Source: Pelomonas saccharophila_A (lineage in GTDB: Bacteria > Pseudomonadota > Gammaproteobacteria > Burkholderiales > Burkholderiaceae_C). From it: a stretch of DNA of 64,000 nt. Within the stretch, counting starts at the first letter, position 1. Each line of letters starts with the position of its first letter. The stretch lies in assembly GCF_031458095.1 (NCBI RefSeq), contig NZ_JAVDXU010000001.1, positions 620,001 to 684,000 on the forward strand, given 5' to 3'. Positions 24,071 through 32,987 of this stretch are shown here, one piece after another. The position numbers and the translations under genes were made by a program. Under the pieces are notes generated by a model, which saw nothing but the letters and a program-made list of their open reading frames with translations, searched no databases and was not told the origin of the DNA.

Positions 24071-24658
24071 ATGACGTACTCCATCATCGGTTCCGGCAAC
24101 GTCGGCACGGCCCTGGCCCGCCACTTCGCCCGCACCGGCATCACCGTCCGGATCGCCAACACGCGCGGCCCCGAGTCCATCGCACCCCTTGCCGCGGAAC
24201 TCGGCGGCAACGTTGTCCCCGTCACGCTGCAAGATGCCCTCGCCGCAGATGTTGTCATCTTGGCTGTTCCGTTTCGCGCTCACCCGAGCGTCGGCGGCGC
24301 ACTCGCGACCTGGTCTGGCAAGGTCGTTGTCGACGCGATGAACACCTACGGCATCTCGCCGGAAGAGTTGAAGGGGCAGGCTTCCACTGACGTGGTGGCT
24401 GCCGCCTTCCCGGGCGCGCAGGTGGTCAAGACGCTGAACCAGCTGCCGGCCAAGCTGCTCGCGCAGGACCCCGCGGTCAACGGCGGTCGGCGTGTCATGT
24501 TCGTGTCGAGCAACGACGCCGGCGCTGAGGCGGCGATGGCCAAGCTGGTCGCAGACCTGGGCTTCGCGCCGGTCACCCTGGGCAAGGTGAACGAGGGCGG
24601 GCTGCTGATCGGTATGGGCGGGCCGCTGATCCTGCAGAACCTCATCAAGCTGAGCTGA
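24071..24658 (+). CDS. NADPH-dependent F420 reductase-like oxidoreductase
   Basis: 195 residues. A Rossmann dinucleotide-binding N-terminus (YSIIGSGNVGTALARHFA) and the F420-NADP oxidoreductase family pattern (VKTLNQLPAKLLAQDP, then MFVSSNDAGAEAAMAKLVADLGF). Betaproteobacteria do not make F420 in quantity, so the partner is more likely another flavin or quinone-like substrate. It lies in the azoR - pirin run. Family is clear; reaction is not known. Confidence 0.88.
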   Translation: MTYSIIGSGNVGTALARHFARTGITVRIANTRGPESIAPLAAELGGNVVPVTLQDALAADVVILAVPFRAHPSVGGALATWSGKVVVDAMNTYGISPEELKGQASTDVVAAAFPGAQVVKTLNQLPAKLLAQDPAVNGGRRVMFVSSNDAGAEAAMAKLVADLGFAPVTLGKVNEGGLLIGMGGPLILQNLIKLS

Positions 24659-24703
24659 CTGCCGCCCACGGGTGGCTCGCCCACTACTCTCTTCGGATTG
24701 TTC

Positions 24704-25678
24704 ATGCCACGTTCCATCATCAGCGTCGCCCGGCTCGGCACCCCCTGGGAAACCATCGACCCGTTTCTCGTCTGCGCCTATCACCTCGACCACTATCCAC
24801 CGGGGAACGCCGACTTGGGACCGGTTGAGCCACCACCTGCCGAAGCAGGTGCCCGAAAGCCCTGGCGCATGTACTTCGGGCAGACGGTGCCAGGCTTCCC
24901 CGCCCACCCGCATCGCGGTTTCGAGACCATCACCATCGTCCGCCAGGGCGTCGTCGACCACTCCGACTCACTGGGCGCCACAGCCCGGTATGCCGCGGGC
25001 GATGTGCAGTGGCTGACTGCGGGGCGTGGTGTCGTGCATGCGGAGATGTTCCCTTTGCTGGACCCCCTCAAGCCGAACACGCTGGAGCTGTTTCAGATAT
25101 GGCTGAACCTGCCGGCGCGCGACAAGATGGCTGAGCCCAGCTTCAAGATGTTCTGGGCCGAGGACATCCCGAGGCATGTTGAAGCCGGCGTCGACGTCAC
25201 ATGCATCGTCGGCACCTTGCACGGAGTGGACATGCAAGAGCCGCCGTCACCGCCCTCAAGGTCATGGGCGTCAGACCCTGGTTCGGACTTGGCCGTGTGG
25301 ACGTTGAAGGTGGCGCCGGGTGCGAGGTGGCAGCTGCCGGCTGCCTTGGGTAGCGGCACGCGCAGGCAGCTCCTCTTCTTCAAGGGCTCCACGCTGACCA
25401 TCGACGGTGTGTGCGTCGACGCGCGTTCTGCTATCGAGGTCGACTGCTCCGCCGTGGTCGAGCTGGTAAATGGGTCCAAGGAAGCCGAGGTACTGCTGCT
25501 CCAGGGCCGCCCGATTGAAGAACCCGTCGTGCAGCACGGGCCGTTCGTGATGACCACGCTAGACGAAATCCGACGTGCCTACGAAGACTACCGACACACC
25601 CGGTTTGGAGATTGGTCTTGGGGCGTCTACGACCCGAACCATGGCTCGAAGCGGGGAAGGTTCGCTTCAACCGATTGA
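24704..25678 (+). CDS. Pirin-family cupin protein
   Basis: 324 residues. The N-terminal cupin carries the pirin metal site: HPHRGFETITIVRQG (two His), then HSDSLG and GRGVVHAEMF (His and Glu). A second cupin domain follows (residues ~180-290). Some bacterial pirins oxidise quercetin; others act as redox-sensitive regulators. It is the last gene of the yceI - azoR - dehydrogenase run. The ATG chosen gives MPRSIISVARLGTPW. A decayed GH2 fragment begins about 60 nt beyond its stop. Confidence 0.88.
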   Translation: MPRSIISVARLGTPWETIDPFLVCAYHLDHYPPGNADLGPVEPPPAEAGARKPWRMYFGQTVPGFPAHPHRGFETITIVRQGVVDHSDSLGATARYAAGDVQWLTAGRGVVHAEMFPLLDPLKPNTLELFQIWLNLPARDKMAEPSFKMFWAEDIPRHVEAGVDVTCIVGTLHGVDMQEPPSPPSRSWASDPGSDLAVWTLKVAPGARWQLPAALGSGTRRQLLFFKGSTLTIDGVCVDARSAIEVDCSAVVELVNGSKEAEVLLLQGRPIEEPVVQHGPFVMTTLDEIRRAYEDYRHTRFGDWSWGVYDPNHGSKRGRFASTD

Positions 25679-25738
25679 CTTTCGAGGACCGTGGTCAAGC
25701 GACTGCACCCATGGGCGAAGCTGCCGGTCGGTGCCAGA

Positions 25739-26155
25739 AGCGCCTTTCCCAAGGACCGCTTCTGGCTCTACCAGTCGCGCTGGCGGCCCGAGCTGCCCAT
25801 GGCCCATCTGCTGCCGCACTGGACCTGGCCCGAACGGGTGGGCCAGGTCACGCCGGTGCATGCCTTCACCAGCGGCGACGAGGCCGAACTGCTCCTCAAT
25901 GGCCGGTCGCTGGGCAAGCGCAGCAAGACTGCGGGCGAGTACCGGCTGCGCTGGGACGACGTGGCCTACGAGCCCGGCGAGCTGAGGCTGCAGGCCTGGC
26001 GCGACGGCAAGCTTCGAGCCCTTCCCGTCCACCAGCCGCAAGGCCTTCAATGGCCAGGCTTTGGTCATCGTGCGCTGCCGGCCGGACGCTGCGGGCAGCC
26101 TGATCGTGCATGCTCAGGCGGACGGCCTGGCAGCGGCAGATCACCCTCACCACCC
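25739..26155 (+). pseudogene. Relic of a GH2 beta-galactosidase C-terminus (DUF4982 region)
   Basis: Translation of this stretch gives AFPKDRFWLYQSRWRPELPM, then AHLLPHWTWPERVG and EAELLLNGRSLGK, which belongs to the middle / C-terminal part of large GH2 beta-galactosidases. After DGKLRALP the match stops. The true C-terminal segment resumes in another frame at about 26034 (SRKAFNGQALVIVRCRPDAA, then GSLIVHAQADGLAAA). Roughly 80 codons between the two parts are missing and the frame has shifted. No N-terminal catalytic domain is present upstream, where the pirin gene sits. This is a remnant and is not expected to make an active enzyme. It lies next to the active polysaccharide genes. Confidence 0.8.
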
Positions 26156-26197
26156 GATGAATTGGCCGCGGCCGCGCACCGGCAGTTTGCAAACAGC

Positions 26198-28174
26198 CTA
26201 TTGGGGGTAGCGCTTGCCCGCCGTCTCCAGCGCCCAGTCATCGCTGCGCGCCGGAGCCGCGGGCAGACCGTCGCCGCCCACCAGATTGGCCTCGCTGGCG
26301 TTGTCCACCCAGGCATAGCGGGCAGCGACCGGTGCGGACACGGCCGGGCTGCTCAGCACGACAGCGTCACCCTCGATGCGCGCCGTGGCGGCGACGAAGC
26401 GGCGGTCCGCGCCAGCCAGCACGAAGCCTCGCAGCTGCTCGCCGGCCTGAGCCGGCCGCAGGCCGCCAGCGGTGTCCCTGAAGCGCAGCCAAAGCTCGCC
26501 GCCTCGCACCTCCGAGCCCACCAGCATTGGCCCGCTGGCCGGCGTGGCGCGCAGGCCCATGTCGTGCAGGGCCAGGCCCGCCAGGCGCTGGCCCAGGGTG
26601 CGCTTGTTGCGCGGGTGGATGTCGTTGGCCTCGCCCACATCGATGGCGACGGCCATGCCGGTGTGGGGCAGCTTGAGCGCCTGAGCCTGCGCGTCGCGCA
26701 GCTCGGCCCAGCCGCCGTGGCCCGGGCGGTTGTTCTGCAGCGGCAGATAGGACGCCAGTTGCACAAAGAAGAACGGCAGGTTGGGCTGGCGGAACTGCAC
26801 GCGCCAATCCTTGATCAGTCGCTGAAAGCCATCGGCATAGGCGGCGGCGCGGCCCGTGTTGCTCTCGCCCTGGTACCAGAGCACACCGCGAATCGCCAGG
26901 CCGTTCAGCGGCGCGATGAGGCCGTTGTGGGCCAGCGTGGGCGCGTCGTTGGCCGTGGGGCCGTTGGCGACGCTGACCTGCTCCACCCGGGCGCGCCAGG
27001 TGCCGGCCAGCGCCACGCTGCCGGCCGGCGTGTCCAGCCGCAGCTCGGCCGCGTCGCCGTGAAAGCCGCCACCGCCGCCCGTGTCCGTCACGCGCACGGC
27101 GATCCAGTTCGCACCCGCGCGCAGCAGGCCTGCGGGCAGCGGGTAGCGGCGCGGCTGGTCGTACCCGCACTGGCCGCCCACCTTCTGGCCGTTGACCCAG
27201 ACTTCGTCGCAATCGTCCACCTTGGCAAGGTGCAGCACGGCCGCGCCGGCAGTTTGGGGTGCGGTCAGCTCGACCTTGCGGCGCAACCAGACGACGCCAT
27301 CCAGGTCAGCCAGCCCCTGCCCCTCCCACACGCCCGGCGCCTGCAGCGTGGGCCAGTCCGTGTCGATTTCGCTGGCGGCCGACCAACCCTTGGCGTCCAC
27401 ACCCTTCCAGGCCAGGCCCGGTTGCCACGCCGTCACGCGGCTCTCCAGGCGCTCGCGCAGCGCAGTTGCGAAGCTGGCGTTGTCGCCTGGCAGGGCCTTC
27501 ACGGCGGGCGCCAGGTCGAGGTCGGCCAGCGCAACGTCGCGGCGCACCCAGGTCTCCAGATGCGAGCCACCCCAGGCTGTGTTGACAAGGCCGATGGGCA
27601 CGCCCAGCGTCGTCTGCAGCTGCCGCGCGAAGTGGTAGCCCACGGCGCTGAAGTCGCCCACCTTGCCGGCCTCGGCAACGACCCAGGCGGCCGGCGCGAT
27701 GTCGGCCTCGGGCCGCAGGCTGGCGCGCAGCGGCACGCGGAGATGGCGCAATTGCGCGTTCTGCGGCGCGGCCATCTCCTGTGCCGCCGTGTCGGTGGCC
27801 GACAGCGGCCACTCCATGTTGGACTGGCCGCCCAGCAGCCAGACGTCGCCGATCAGGATGTCGTCGCGCGTCAGCTCACCGTCGCCCGTCACGCGCAGCC
27901 GGTGTGGCCCACCGGCCTTGAGCGCAGGCAGTTGCGCACTCCAGCGGCCGTCGCTGCCAACCATGGCACTGGCCTGACGGCCTGCCAATTCCACGCTGAG
28001 CCTGCGCCCGGACGTGGCCCAGCCCCACACGTGGACGGGTTGGTCGCGTTGCAGCACCATGTGGTGGCCGAACACCTCGGCCAGGCGCGTCTCGGCCTGG
28101 ACGCCGGTGGCCAAAAGGCCCAGCAGGGCGGGAATCAGCGCCCGGGTGAGGGGTCGCAGGGCGGGTGAATTCAT
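26198..28174 (-). CDS. Secreted sialate O-acetylesterase-like SGNH esterase
   Basis: 658 residues with a signal peptide (ALIPALLGLLATGVQAE). SGNH blocks: GGQSNMEW (~residue 115, catalytic Ser), YQGESN (~435) and DIHPRNK (~520, Asp/His). Between blocks, residues ~280-400 form a galactose-binding jelly-roll with GH2-like motifs (DDCDEVWVNGQKVG, GANWIAVRVTDTGGGGG). This is the layout of large bacterial sialate O-acetylesterases, which remove acetyl groups from glycans, also from plant pectin or xylan side chains. It stands alone, leftward, opposite LacI regulator 1. Operator-like palindromes lie upstream. Likely role here: deacetylate the polysaccharide used by the adjacent locus. Confidence 0.9.
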   Translation of the reverse strand: MNSPALRPLTRALIPALLGLLATGVQAETRLAEVFGHHMVLQRDQPVHVWGWATSGRRLSVELAGRQASAMVGSDGRWSAQLPALKAGGPHRLRVTGDGELTRDDILIGDVWLLGGQSNMEWPLSATDTAAQEMAAPQNAQLRHLRVPLRASLRPEADIAPAAWVVAEAGKVGDFSAVGYHFARQLQTTLGVPIGLVNTAWGGSHLETWVRRDVALADLDLAPAVKALPGDNASFATALRERLESRVTAWQPGLAWKGVDAKGWSAASEIDTDWPTLQAPGVWEGQGLADLDGVVWLRRKVELTAPQTAGAAVLHLAKVDDCDEVWVNGQKVGGQCGYDQPRRYPLPAGLLRAGANWIAVRVTDTGGGGGFHGDAAELRLDTPAGSVALAGTWRARVEQVSVANGPTANDAPTLAHNGLIAPLNGLAIRGVLWYQGESNTGRAAAYADGFQRLIKDWRVQFRQPNLPFFFVQLASYLPLQNNRPGHGGWAELRDAQAQALKLPHTGMAVAIDVGEANDIHPRNKRTLGQRLAGLALHDMGLRATPASGPMLVGSEVRGGELWLRFRDTAGGLRPAQAGEQLRGFVLAGADRRFVAATARIEGDAVVLSSPAVSAPVAARYAWVDNASEANLVGGDGLPAAPARSDDWALETAGKRYPQ

Positions 28175-28224
28175 GGGTCTCCTGATTCGTTCTGAACTAC
28201 GTCGCGCCCGCGGGTCAACGGAAA

Positions 28225-28242
28225 AATGGTCGCGCAACCATT
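28225..28242. promoter_or_regulatory. LacI-type operator candidate upstream of the acetylesterase
   Basis: AATGGTCGCGCAACCATT: 6-bp perfect arms AATGGT/ACCATT with a 6-bp centre containing CG, the form of LacI/GalR operators. It lies about 50 nt upstream of the acetylesterase start. The ATGGT/ACCAT half-sites and the 6-bp spacing are the same as in sites near the second LacI regulator. Confidence 0.65.
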
Positions 28243-28245
28243 CGT

Positions 28246-28271
28246 ATGGTAGATCGGCAATGACTTACCAT
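28246..28271. promoter_or_regulatory. Second ATGGTA / TACCAT inverted pair
   Basis: ATGGTA and TACCAT, 14 nt apart, directly next to the 18-bp palindrome. With it they give four ATGGT-type half-sites in under 50 nt, suggesting cooperative binding of a LacI-family repressor at the acetylesterase promoter. Confidence 0.45.
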
Positions 28272-28491
28272 CTTTGGGCCGAACCCGGTCTTCTGGGACA
28301 TCCACGGACGCAAGCAAACATCGAGGTCCAGACCGCGCACAGCGTGCCGGCAAGCCGCTGCCCAGCAAGCATGTGTTGATGCCTTTCGAGCTCGTACGCC
28401 GCCGGTCCGATGCGGCGCCGCGCTTGCGCCCACCGATCCGCGTCAGCGCCGTGGCTGAGCGAGCCCCTGTTTGGGTGAATCCCCGGCTGAT

Positions 28492-28521
28492 TGGATTGAT
28501 ATCGATTTGGTGATCAATCCA
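28492..28521. promoter_or_regulatory. Inverted repeat upstream of LacI regulator 1
   Basis: TGGATTGAT / ATCAATCCA, perfect 9-bp arms separated by 12 nt, about 100 nt before the LacI-1 start. It is a plausible autoregulatory site. The rest of the 443-nt gap between the acetylesterase and this regulator contains no gene that I can support. Confidence 0.5.
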
Positions 28522-28617
28522 TTCTGGAATTTGATTGTCCGTCGCAGGCATGCCTTTCTAGGATGCCGCGGAGGTGCCAACCGGCATCGGCATTCAGGCT
28601 CCAAAGGGATGTTGTCC

Positions 28618-29703
28618 ATGAAGCATGCAGAGCGGCCAGATGCCGTGCCCAAGCCGGCAACGGTGATGGACGTCGCCCGTTTGGCTGGCGTCTCGATGAT
28701 GACCGTGTCGCGCGTCGTGAATGGCGAGGCCACGGTCAGGCCGACAACCCGCATCAAGGTGCAGGCCGCCGTAGCCGCCCTGAACTACACGCCCAACCCT
28801 TCAGCACGCAAGCTGGCAGGTTCGCGGCCCATCCTGCTCGGCCTGCTCTACAGCGATGCCCGGGCAGGCTATTTGAGCGGTTTCATGCTGGGGCTGCTGA
28901 GCAAGCTCAGCTTGCGGCATGTGCAGCTGAACGCGCAGTACTGCGACGCGAACAGCGATGGCGCGCAAGCGGTCGCCGCCATGCTTGCAAATGGCATCAA
29001 TGGCCTCATCCTGCCGCCACCCTTCTGCGACTCCCAGCCGCTGCTTGACCTGATCGCCCGCAGCGGCACGCCCGCCGTGACTGTGTCCGCGGGCCAGCCC
29101 GTGCCGAACTGCTACGGCGTCAGCATCGACGACTACAAGGCGGCCTATGAGATGACCCGGCACCTGCTGGCCCTGGGTCACCAGAGGCTGGGTTTCATCA
29201 GGGGCGACCCTGGCCAGAGCAGCAGCGAACGCCGCCTTGCCGGCTTCCGGGCCGCGGTAGCCGAGGCGGGGCTCGATACCGCCCACGACATCCAGATGGT
29301 GCAGGGCCGCTTCACCTACCACTCCGGACTGGACGCAGCCGAGCAACTGCTGTCCAGCAACCAGCGGCCGTCGGCCATCTTCGCCAGCAATGACGACATG
29401 GCAGCTGCCACCGTTGCGGTTGCTCATCGCCTGGGCCTCTACGTGCCCAGCGACCTGACCGTTGCCGGCTTTGACGATGCGCCATTGGCCACGACGATCT
29501 GGCCCGAGCTGACGACGGTGCGCCAGCCCATCGGCGAGATGGCCAGCGCCGCAGTCGACATGCTTGTCAGACATATCCGCGCCTGGCGCAACGGCGTCAA
29601 GCTGCCCTTCGGCCAGCAGATGATGGAGCACGCGCTGATCCGCCGGCAATCCGACGCAGCGCCCAGGCACCGCCCCGCCGTACGCCTTGGCATCGTTGCC
29701 TAG
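28618..29703 (+). CDS. LacI-family transcriptional regulator 1
   Basis: 361 residues. The HTH and hinge helix are at residues ~16-60 (VMDVARLAGVSMMTVSRVVN, then NPSARKLAGS), followed by a periplasmic-binding-protein-like sensor domain (GVSIDDYKAAYEMTRHLLAL, FASNDDMAAATVAVAHRLG, TVAGFDDAPLATTIWPELTT). The ATG with AAAGGG 9 nt upstream was chosen over one 9 nt earlier. It is divergent from the acetylesterase and convergent with the GH2 gene, so it is a likely local controller of the GH35 - MFS - GH2 set. The inducer is probably a galactoside or a uronate-containing oligosaccharide; that is inference. Confidence 0.93.
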   Translation: MKHAERPDAVPKPATVMDVARLAGVSMMTVSRVVNGEATVRPTTRIKVQAAVAALNYTPNPSARKLAGSRPILLGLLYSDARAGYLSGFMLGLLSKLSLRHVQLNAQYCDANSDGAQAVAAMLANGINGLILPPPFCDSQPLLDLIARSGTPAVTVSAGQPVPNCYGVSIDDYKAAYEMTRHLLALGHQRLGFIRGDPGQSSSERRLAGFRAAVAEAGLDTAHDIQMVQGRFTYHSGLDAAEQLLSSNQRPSAIFASNDDMAAATVAVAHRLGLYVPSDLTVAGFDDAPLATTIWPELTTVRQPIGEMASAAVDMLVRHIRAWRNGVKLPFGQQMMEHALIRRQSDAAPRHRPAVRLGIVA

Positions 29704-29739
29704 TCCGACGGACGGGCGTCGGCTTTCGTCTCGACCGCC

Positions 29740-32700
29740 CTATTGCGGTGTCGTCGCCTGAGCGGGCACGGCCTTTTCAGGCGTTGTGCCCTCGCCGTCG
29801 AAAGGCCGAAGACGGAAGGCCACGCGAACGGGTTCCAGCTTGGTGCGGTACTGCATATGCGGTTGGCCGACATGGCTCCAGGAGTTGTCGCCGCCCACGC
29901 CCCATTGCGCACCATCGATCAGCAGCGTGCCGTGGTCATGCGCCACGATGTCGCTGCTCTTCCAGCTGCCGGGTGGGCGGCGGTAGAGATCGGCATAGGG
30001 GAAGGCCAGCGCATTGGCCATCAGCAGCGCCCTGCCCTCCACGCGCAGGCCGCGGCCGCCGCCGGACACCTCGAGCCAGCGGACATCGACCTTGTTGCCG
30101 GTGTCCTGCGGCCGCATGTAGTCGTGGTTCTGCTCGGCGATGGCGCCGCGCCAGAGGCCGACGGCCGCGCTGGTCTTGCGATCGACATAGCTTTCGTGCG
30201 GACCGCGCCCGTACCAGCCGACCGTGGTCAACGTTGACGGCATGTCGAACCACAGGCCGACGCGGACGGGGGGCGGCAGATCGCTCTTGAGCGGGGTCAG
30301 CAATCCAGTCACGTCGACACTGCCGTCGCCGGACATCGTGTAGGTGGTGACGAAGCCGGCCGCGCCGGCACCGAGGTGATGATCGACCGAGACCTCCACC
30401 CGGCCGCCTGAAACGCGGCGCGCGATGATGGAACGGACCTGACGTTCGCGGGTCATGAGCTTCCAGGATGTCTGCTGACCGACCGTGCCGGTCAGGGTGT
30501 CGTTGTCGGTTTCGGCGCGGAAGAAGTTCGGCCGGCCGCCACTCAGCAGCGGCGCGCCGACCTTGCCGTAGCCGGTCAGCAGGCCGGTCTTGCGGTCGAG
30601 CGCCAATCTCGTGCCCGCAGCCGACAGGATCACGGCGTCCGCGCTCTCCGTCAGCTCGACCGCGCCCTTGGCGAGCGGGCTGGAAGCGGCCACATACGGC
30701 GTCAAGGCGAACTGCTCCCAGCCGACGACATAGCCTTCCGGAGTCAGCGGCACAGCGCCCGCCCTCGCCTTGGCGCGAACGGTGACGAAGTACTCCGCAC
30801 CGGGCTTGCGAGGGATACCGGCCAGCGGCAGCTTCACCTTCTGGGTTTGCCGCGCCGGGGTCGACAGCGCCGCCAGCGACCCCGAGGCGACGGTCACGCC
30901 GTTCTCCTGCAGCGCCCACTCGAAGGCAAAGCCCGACAGGTCGCGGAAGTCGTGGCGGTTGCGCACGCTCACCGTGGATGCGCGCGCATCGAAGGCCTCG
31001 AACTGGATAGGCGAGAGCACCTTCTGCACTTCGTAGAGGTGGGGATTGGGCGTGCGGTCCGGCTGGATCAGACCGTCGCCGAATTCGATGTCGCCGCCCG
31101 GATTGGGCCCGTACTCGCCGCCATCCCCCCAGTAGCGCCGGCCGTCCTGGGTGGTGCGGAACATCGACTGGTCCACCCAGTCCCAGATGAAGCCGCCTTG
31201 CAGCTTCTCGTGCCGGTAGATGGTGTCCCAGTAGTCCTTGAAGTTGCCGCCCGAGTTGCCCTGCATATGGGCGTACTCGCACTGGATCATGGGCTGGGTG
31301 CGGGTCGGGTCGGTGGCCCAGTCCACCATCTTCTCGATGTCGTCATACATCGGCGCGTAGATGTCGACGTAGGCGTTGGGCGCGTGCTCCCAGTCCAGCG
31401 TGCCCCAGCCGAGATAGGAGATCAGGCGCGAGGGGTCGCGCTGGCGCGCCTGCGCGGCGGCCTTCTCAAACGTCGGGCCTATGCCCGCCTCGTTGCCCAG
31501 CGACCAGAAGATCACCGAGGGGTGGTTCTTGTCGCGCTCGACCATGTTCATGACGCGGCTGACATGGGCGGCTTCCCATGCAGGATCGAATCCGATCTGC
31601 AGCTTGGAACGCAGCTCCGGATGGCGGTTGCCGTAGTCCATATAGGCGTGGCTCTCGATGTTGGCCTCGTCCATGACGTAGAGGCCGTATTCGTCGGCCA
31701 GCGCGTACCAGAGCTCGGCGTTCGGGTAGTGCGAGGTCCTCACCGCGTTGATGTTGTTGCGCTTCATCAGCTCGATGTCGCGGCGCATGGAGGCTTCCGA
31801 CATCACATGGAAGGTCTCGGGATCGTGTTCGTGGCGATTGACGCCGCGGATGATGATGGGCCGGCCGTTGACCATCACCAGGCCGTTCCTGATCTCGACC
31901 ATGCGGAAGCCGATGCGCTGCGGCGTCGCCTGGATGAGCCTGCCTTCGGCGTCGAGCAGCTCGACCAGCAGGGTGTAGAGATTGGGGGTCTCGGCGGTCC
32001 AGGGGCGAACGCCGGGCACTGGAGCGGCCAGCGTCTCGGTGCGGGCCGCGCCGGCCGCGACCATCGTGGCTTGGGTCAGCAGTACCTTGTCGCCGTCCAG
32101 CAATGTCATGCGCAGCTGCAGCGGCTGGGTGCGCTCGGTCAGGGTCACGTCGGTCGACAGCGCACCGTCGCGATAGGCCTTGTCGAGGCCCGCATGGACA
32201 AAGAGATCGGTCAGCCGGGTCTTGGGCACGGCCTTCAGATAGACCGAACGCTCGATGCCCGAGACGCGCCAGAAATCCTGGTCCTCCAGGTAGGACCCGT
32301 CGGACCAGCGGTGGATCTGGATGGCTAGGACATTCCTCTGCCCCGGCTTCAACAGCGCCGTGACATCGAATTCGCTCGGCAGCTTGGAGTCTTCGGAGTA
32401 GCCCACTTCCGCGCCGTTCACCCAGACCTGATAGGCCGAGCCGGCCGCGCCGATATGCAGGATGATGTCCTGCCCCGACCAGGCGGCCGGCACCTCGACC
32501 GTGCGGCGGTAGGAGCCCACCGGATTGGTGGCATGCGGGATCAGCGGCCGGTTGGCCGGGAACGGATAGGTGATGTTGTTGTAGCGCGCCTGGTCGTAGC
32601 CCTCGGCCTGCCACATGGCGGGGACCTTGATGGTCTTCCAGCCCGAGACGTCGTAGGCCGGCTTCTCGAAACCGGTCGGCACGTCGTCCGAGGACGGCGA

Positions 32701-32970
32701 GAAGCTGAACGACCAGGGGCCGTCCAGCGTCTGGTAGCGCGCCGAGCGCGTCTTGTCGCCCGCCAATGCCGCCGCGCGGCTCTCAAACGGAAAGTGGGTG
32801 GCTGCGGCCGGCAGCTTGCCGCGTGCAAAGACCGCCGGGTTCTCCCAGTCGGGCCGTGAGGCGTCCACCTGCACCGCCTGCACCTGCGGCGCTTGCGCTC
32901 GCGCCGTCTCAGCGGCAGCGGCACCCAACAAAAGCTCCACGCACACGTGGGCCATCCATCTTGCATGCAC
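29740..32970 (-). CDS. GH2 beta-galactosidase, LacZ-like, secreted
   Basis: 1076 residues from a GTG. An ATG 6 nt earlier touches the AGGAG ribosome site and so fits less well. N-terminal region is hydrophobic and ends in ETARAQA, a likely signal peptide. GH2 sugar-binding domain (WNNxTYPFP-type motif ITYPFPANRP), immunoglobulin-like domain, then the TIM barrel: acid/base Glu in SLGNEAGIGP (~residue 494) and nucleophile Glu in IQCEYAHMQGN (~565). The C-terminal beta-sandwich (GWYGRGPHESYVDR) is typical of LacZ-type enzymes. It removes terminal beta-galactose. Operon order is GH35 - MFS - GH2; the MFS stop is 17 nt upstream. Confidence 0.93.
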   Translation of the reverse strand: MHARWMAHVCVELLLGAAAAETARAQAPQVQAVQVDASRPDWENPAVFARGKLPAAATHFPFESRAAALAGDKTRSARYQTLDGPWSFSFSPSSDDVPTGFEKPAYDVSGWKTIKVPAMWQAEGYDQARYNNITYPFPANRPLIPHATNPVGSYRRTVEVPAAWSGQDIILHIGAAGSAYQVWVNGAEVGYSEDSKLPSEFDVTALLKPGQRNVLAIQIHRWSDGSYLEDQDFWRVSGIERSVYLKAVPKTRLTDLFVHAGLDKAYRDGALSTDVTLTERTQPLQLRMTLLDGDKVLLTQATMVAAGAARTETLAAPVPGVRPWTAETPNLYTLLVELLDAEGRLIQATPQRIGFRMVEIRNGLVMVNGRPIIIRGVNRHEHDPETFHVMSEASMRRDIELMKRNNINAVRTSHYPNAELWYALADEYGLYVMDEANIESHAYMDYGNRHPELRSKLQIGFDPAWEAAHVSRVMNMVERDKNHPSVIFWSLGNEAGIGPTFEKAAAQARQRDPSRLISYLGWGTLDWEHAPNAYVDIYAPMYDDIEKMVDWATDPTRTQPMIQCEYAHMQGNSGGNFKDYWDTIYRHEKLQGGFIWDWVDQSMFRTTQDGRRYWGDGGEYGPNPGGDIEFGDGLIQPDRTPNPHLYEVQKVLSPIQFEAFDARASTVSVRNRHDFRDLSGFAFEWALQENGVTVASGSLAALSTPARQTQKVKLPLAGIPRKPGAEYFVTVRAKARAGAVPLTPEGYVVGWEQFALTPYVAASSPLAKGAVELTESADAVILSAAGTRLALDRKTGLLTGYGKVGAPLLSGGRPNFFRAETDNDTLTGTVGQQTSWKLMTRERQVRSIIARRVSGGRVEVSVDHHLGAGAAGFVTTYTMSGDGSVDVTGLLTPLKSDLPPPVRVGLWFDMPSTLTTVGWYGRGPHESYVDRKTSAAVGLWRGAIAEQNHDYMRPQDTGNKVDVRWLEVSGGGRGLRVEGRALLMANALAFPYADLYRRPPGSWKSSDIVAHDHGTLLIDGAQWGVGGDNSWSHVGQPHMQYRTKLEPVRVAFRLRPFDGEGTTPEKAVPAQATTPQ

Positions 32971-32987
32971 AGGCATCTCCTGGGTTC

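Noticed and set aside
26155..28168. Continuation of the open frame from the GH2 relic across the acetylesterase gene
   Set aside because: Only the first part has GH2 similarity. The remainder is opposite the acetylesterase and has no matching domain.
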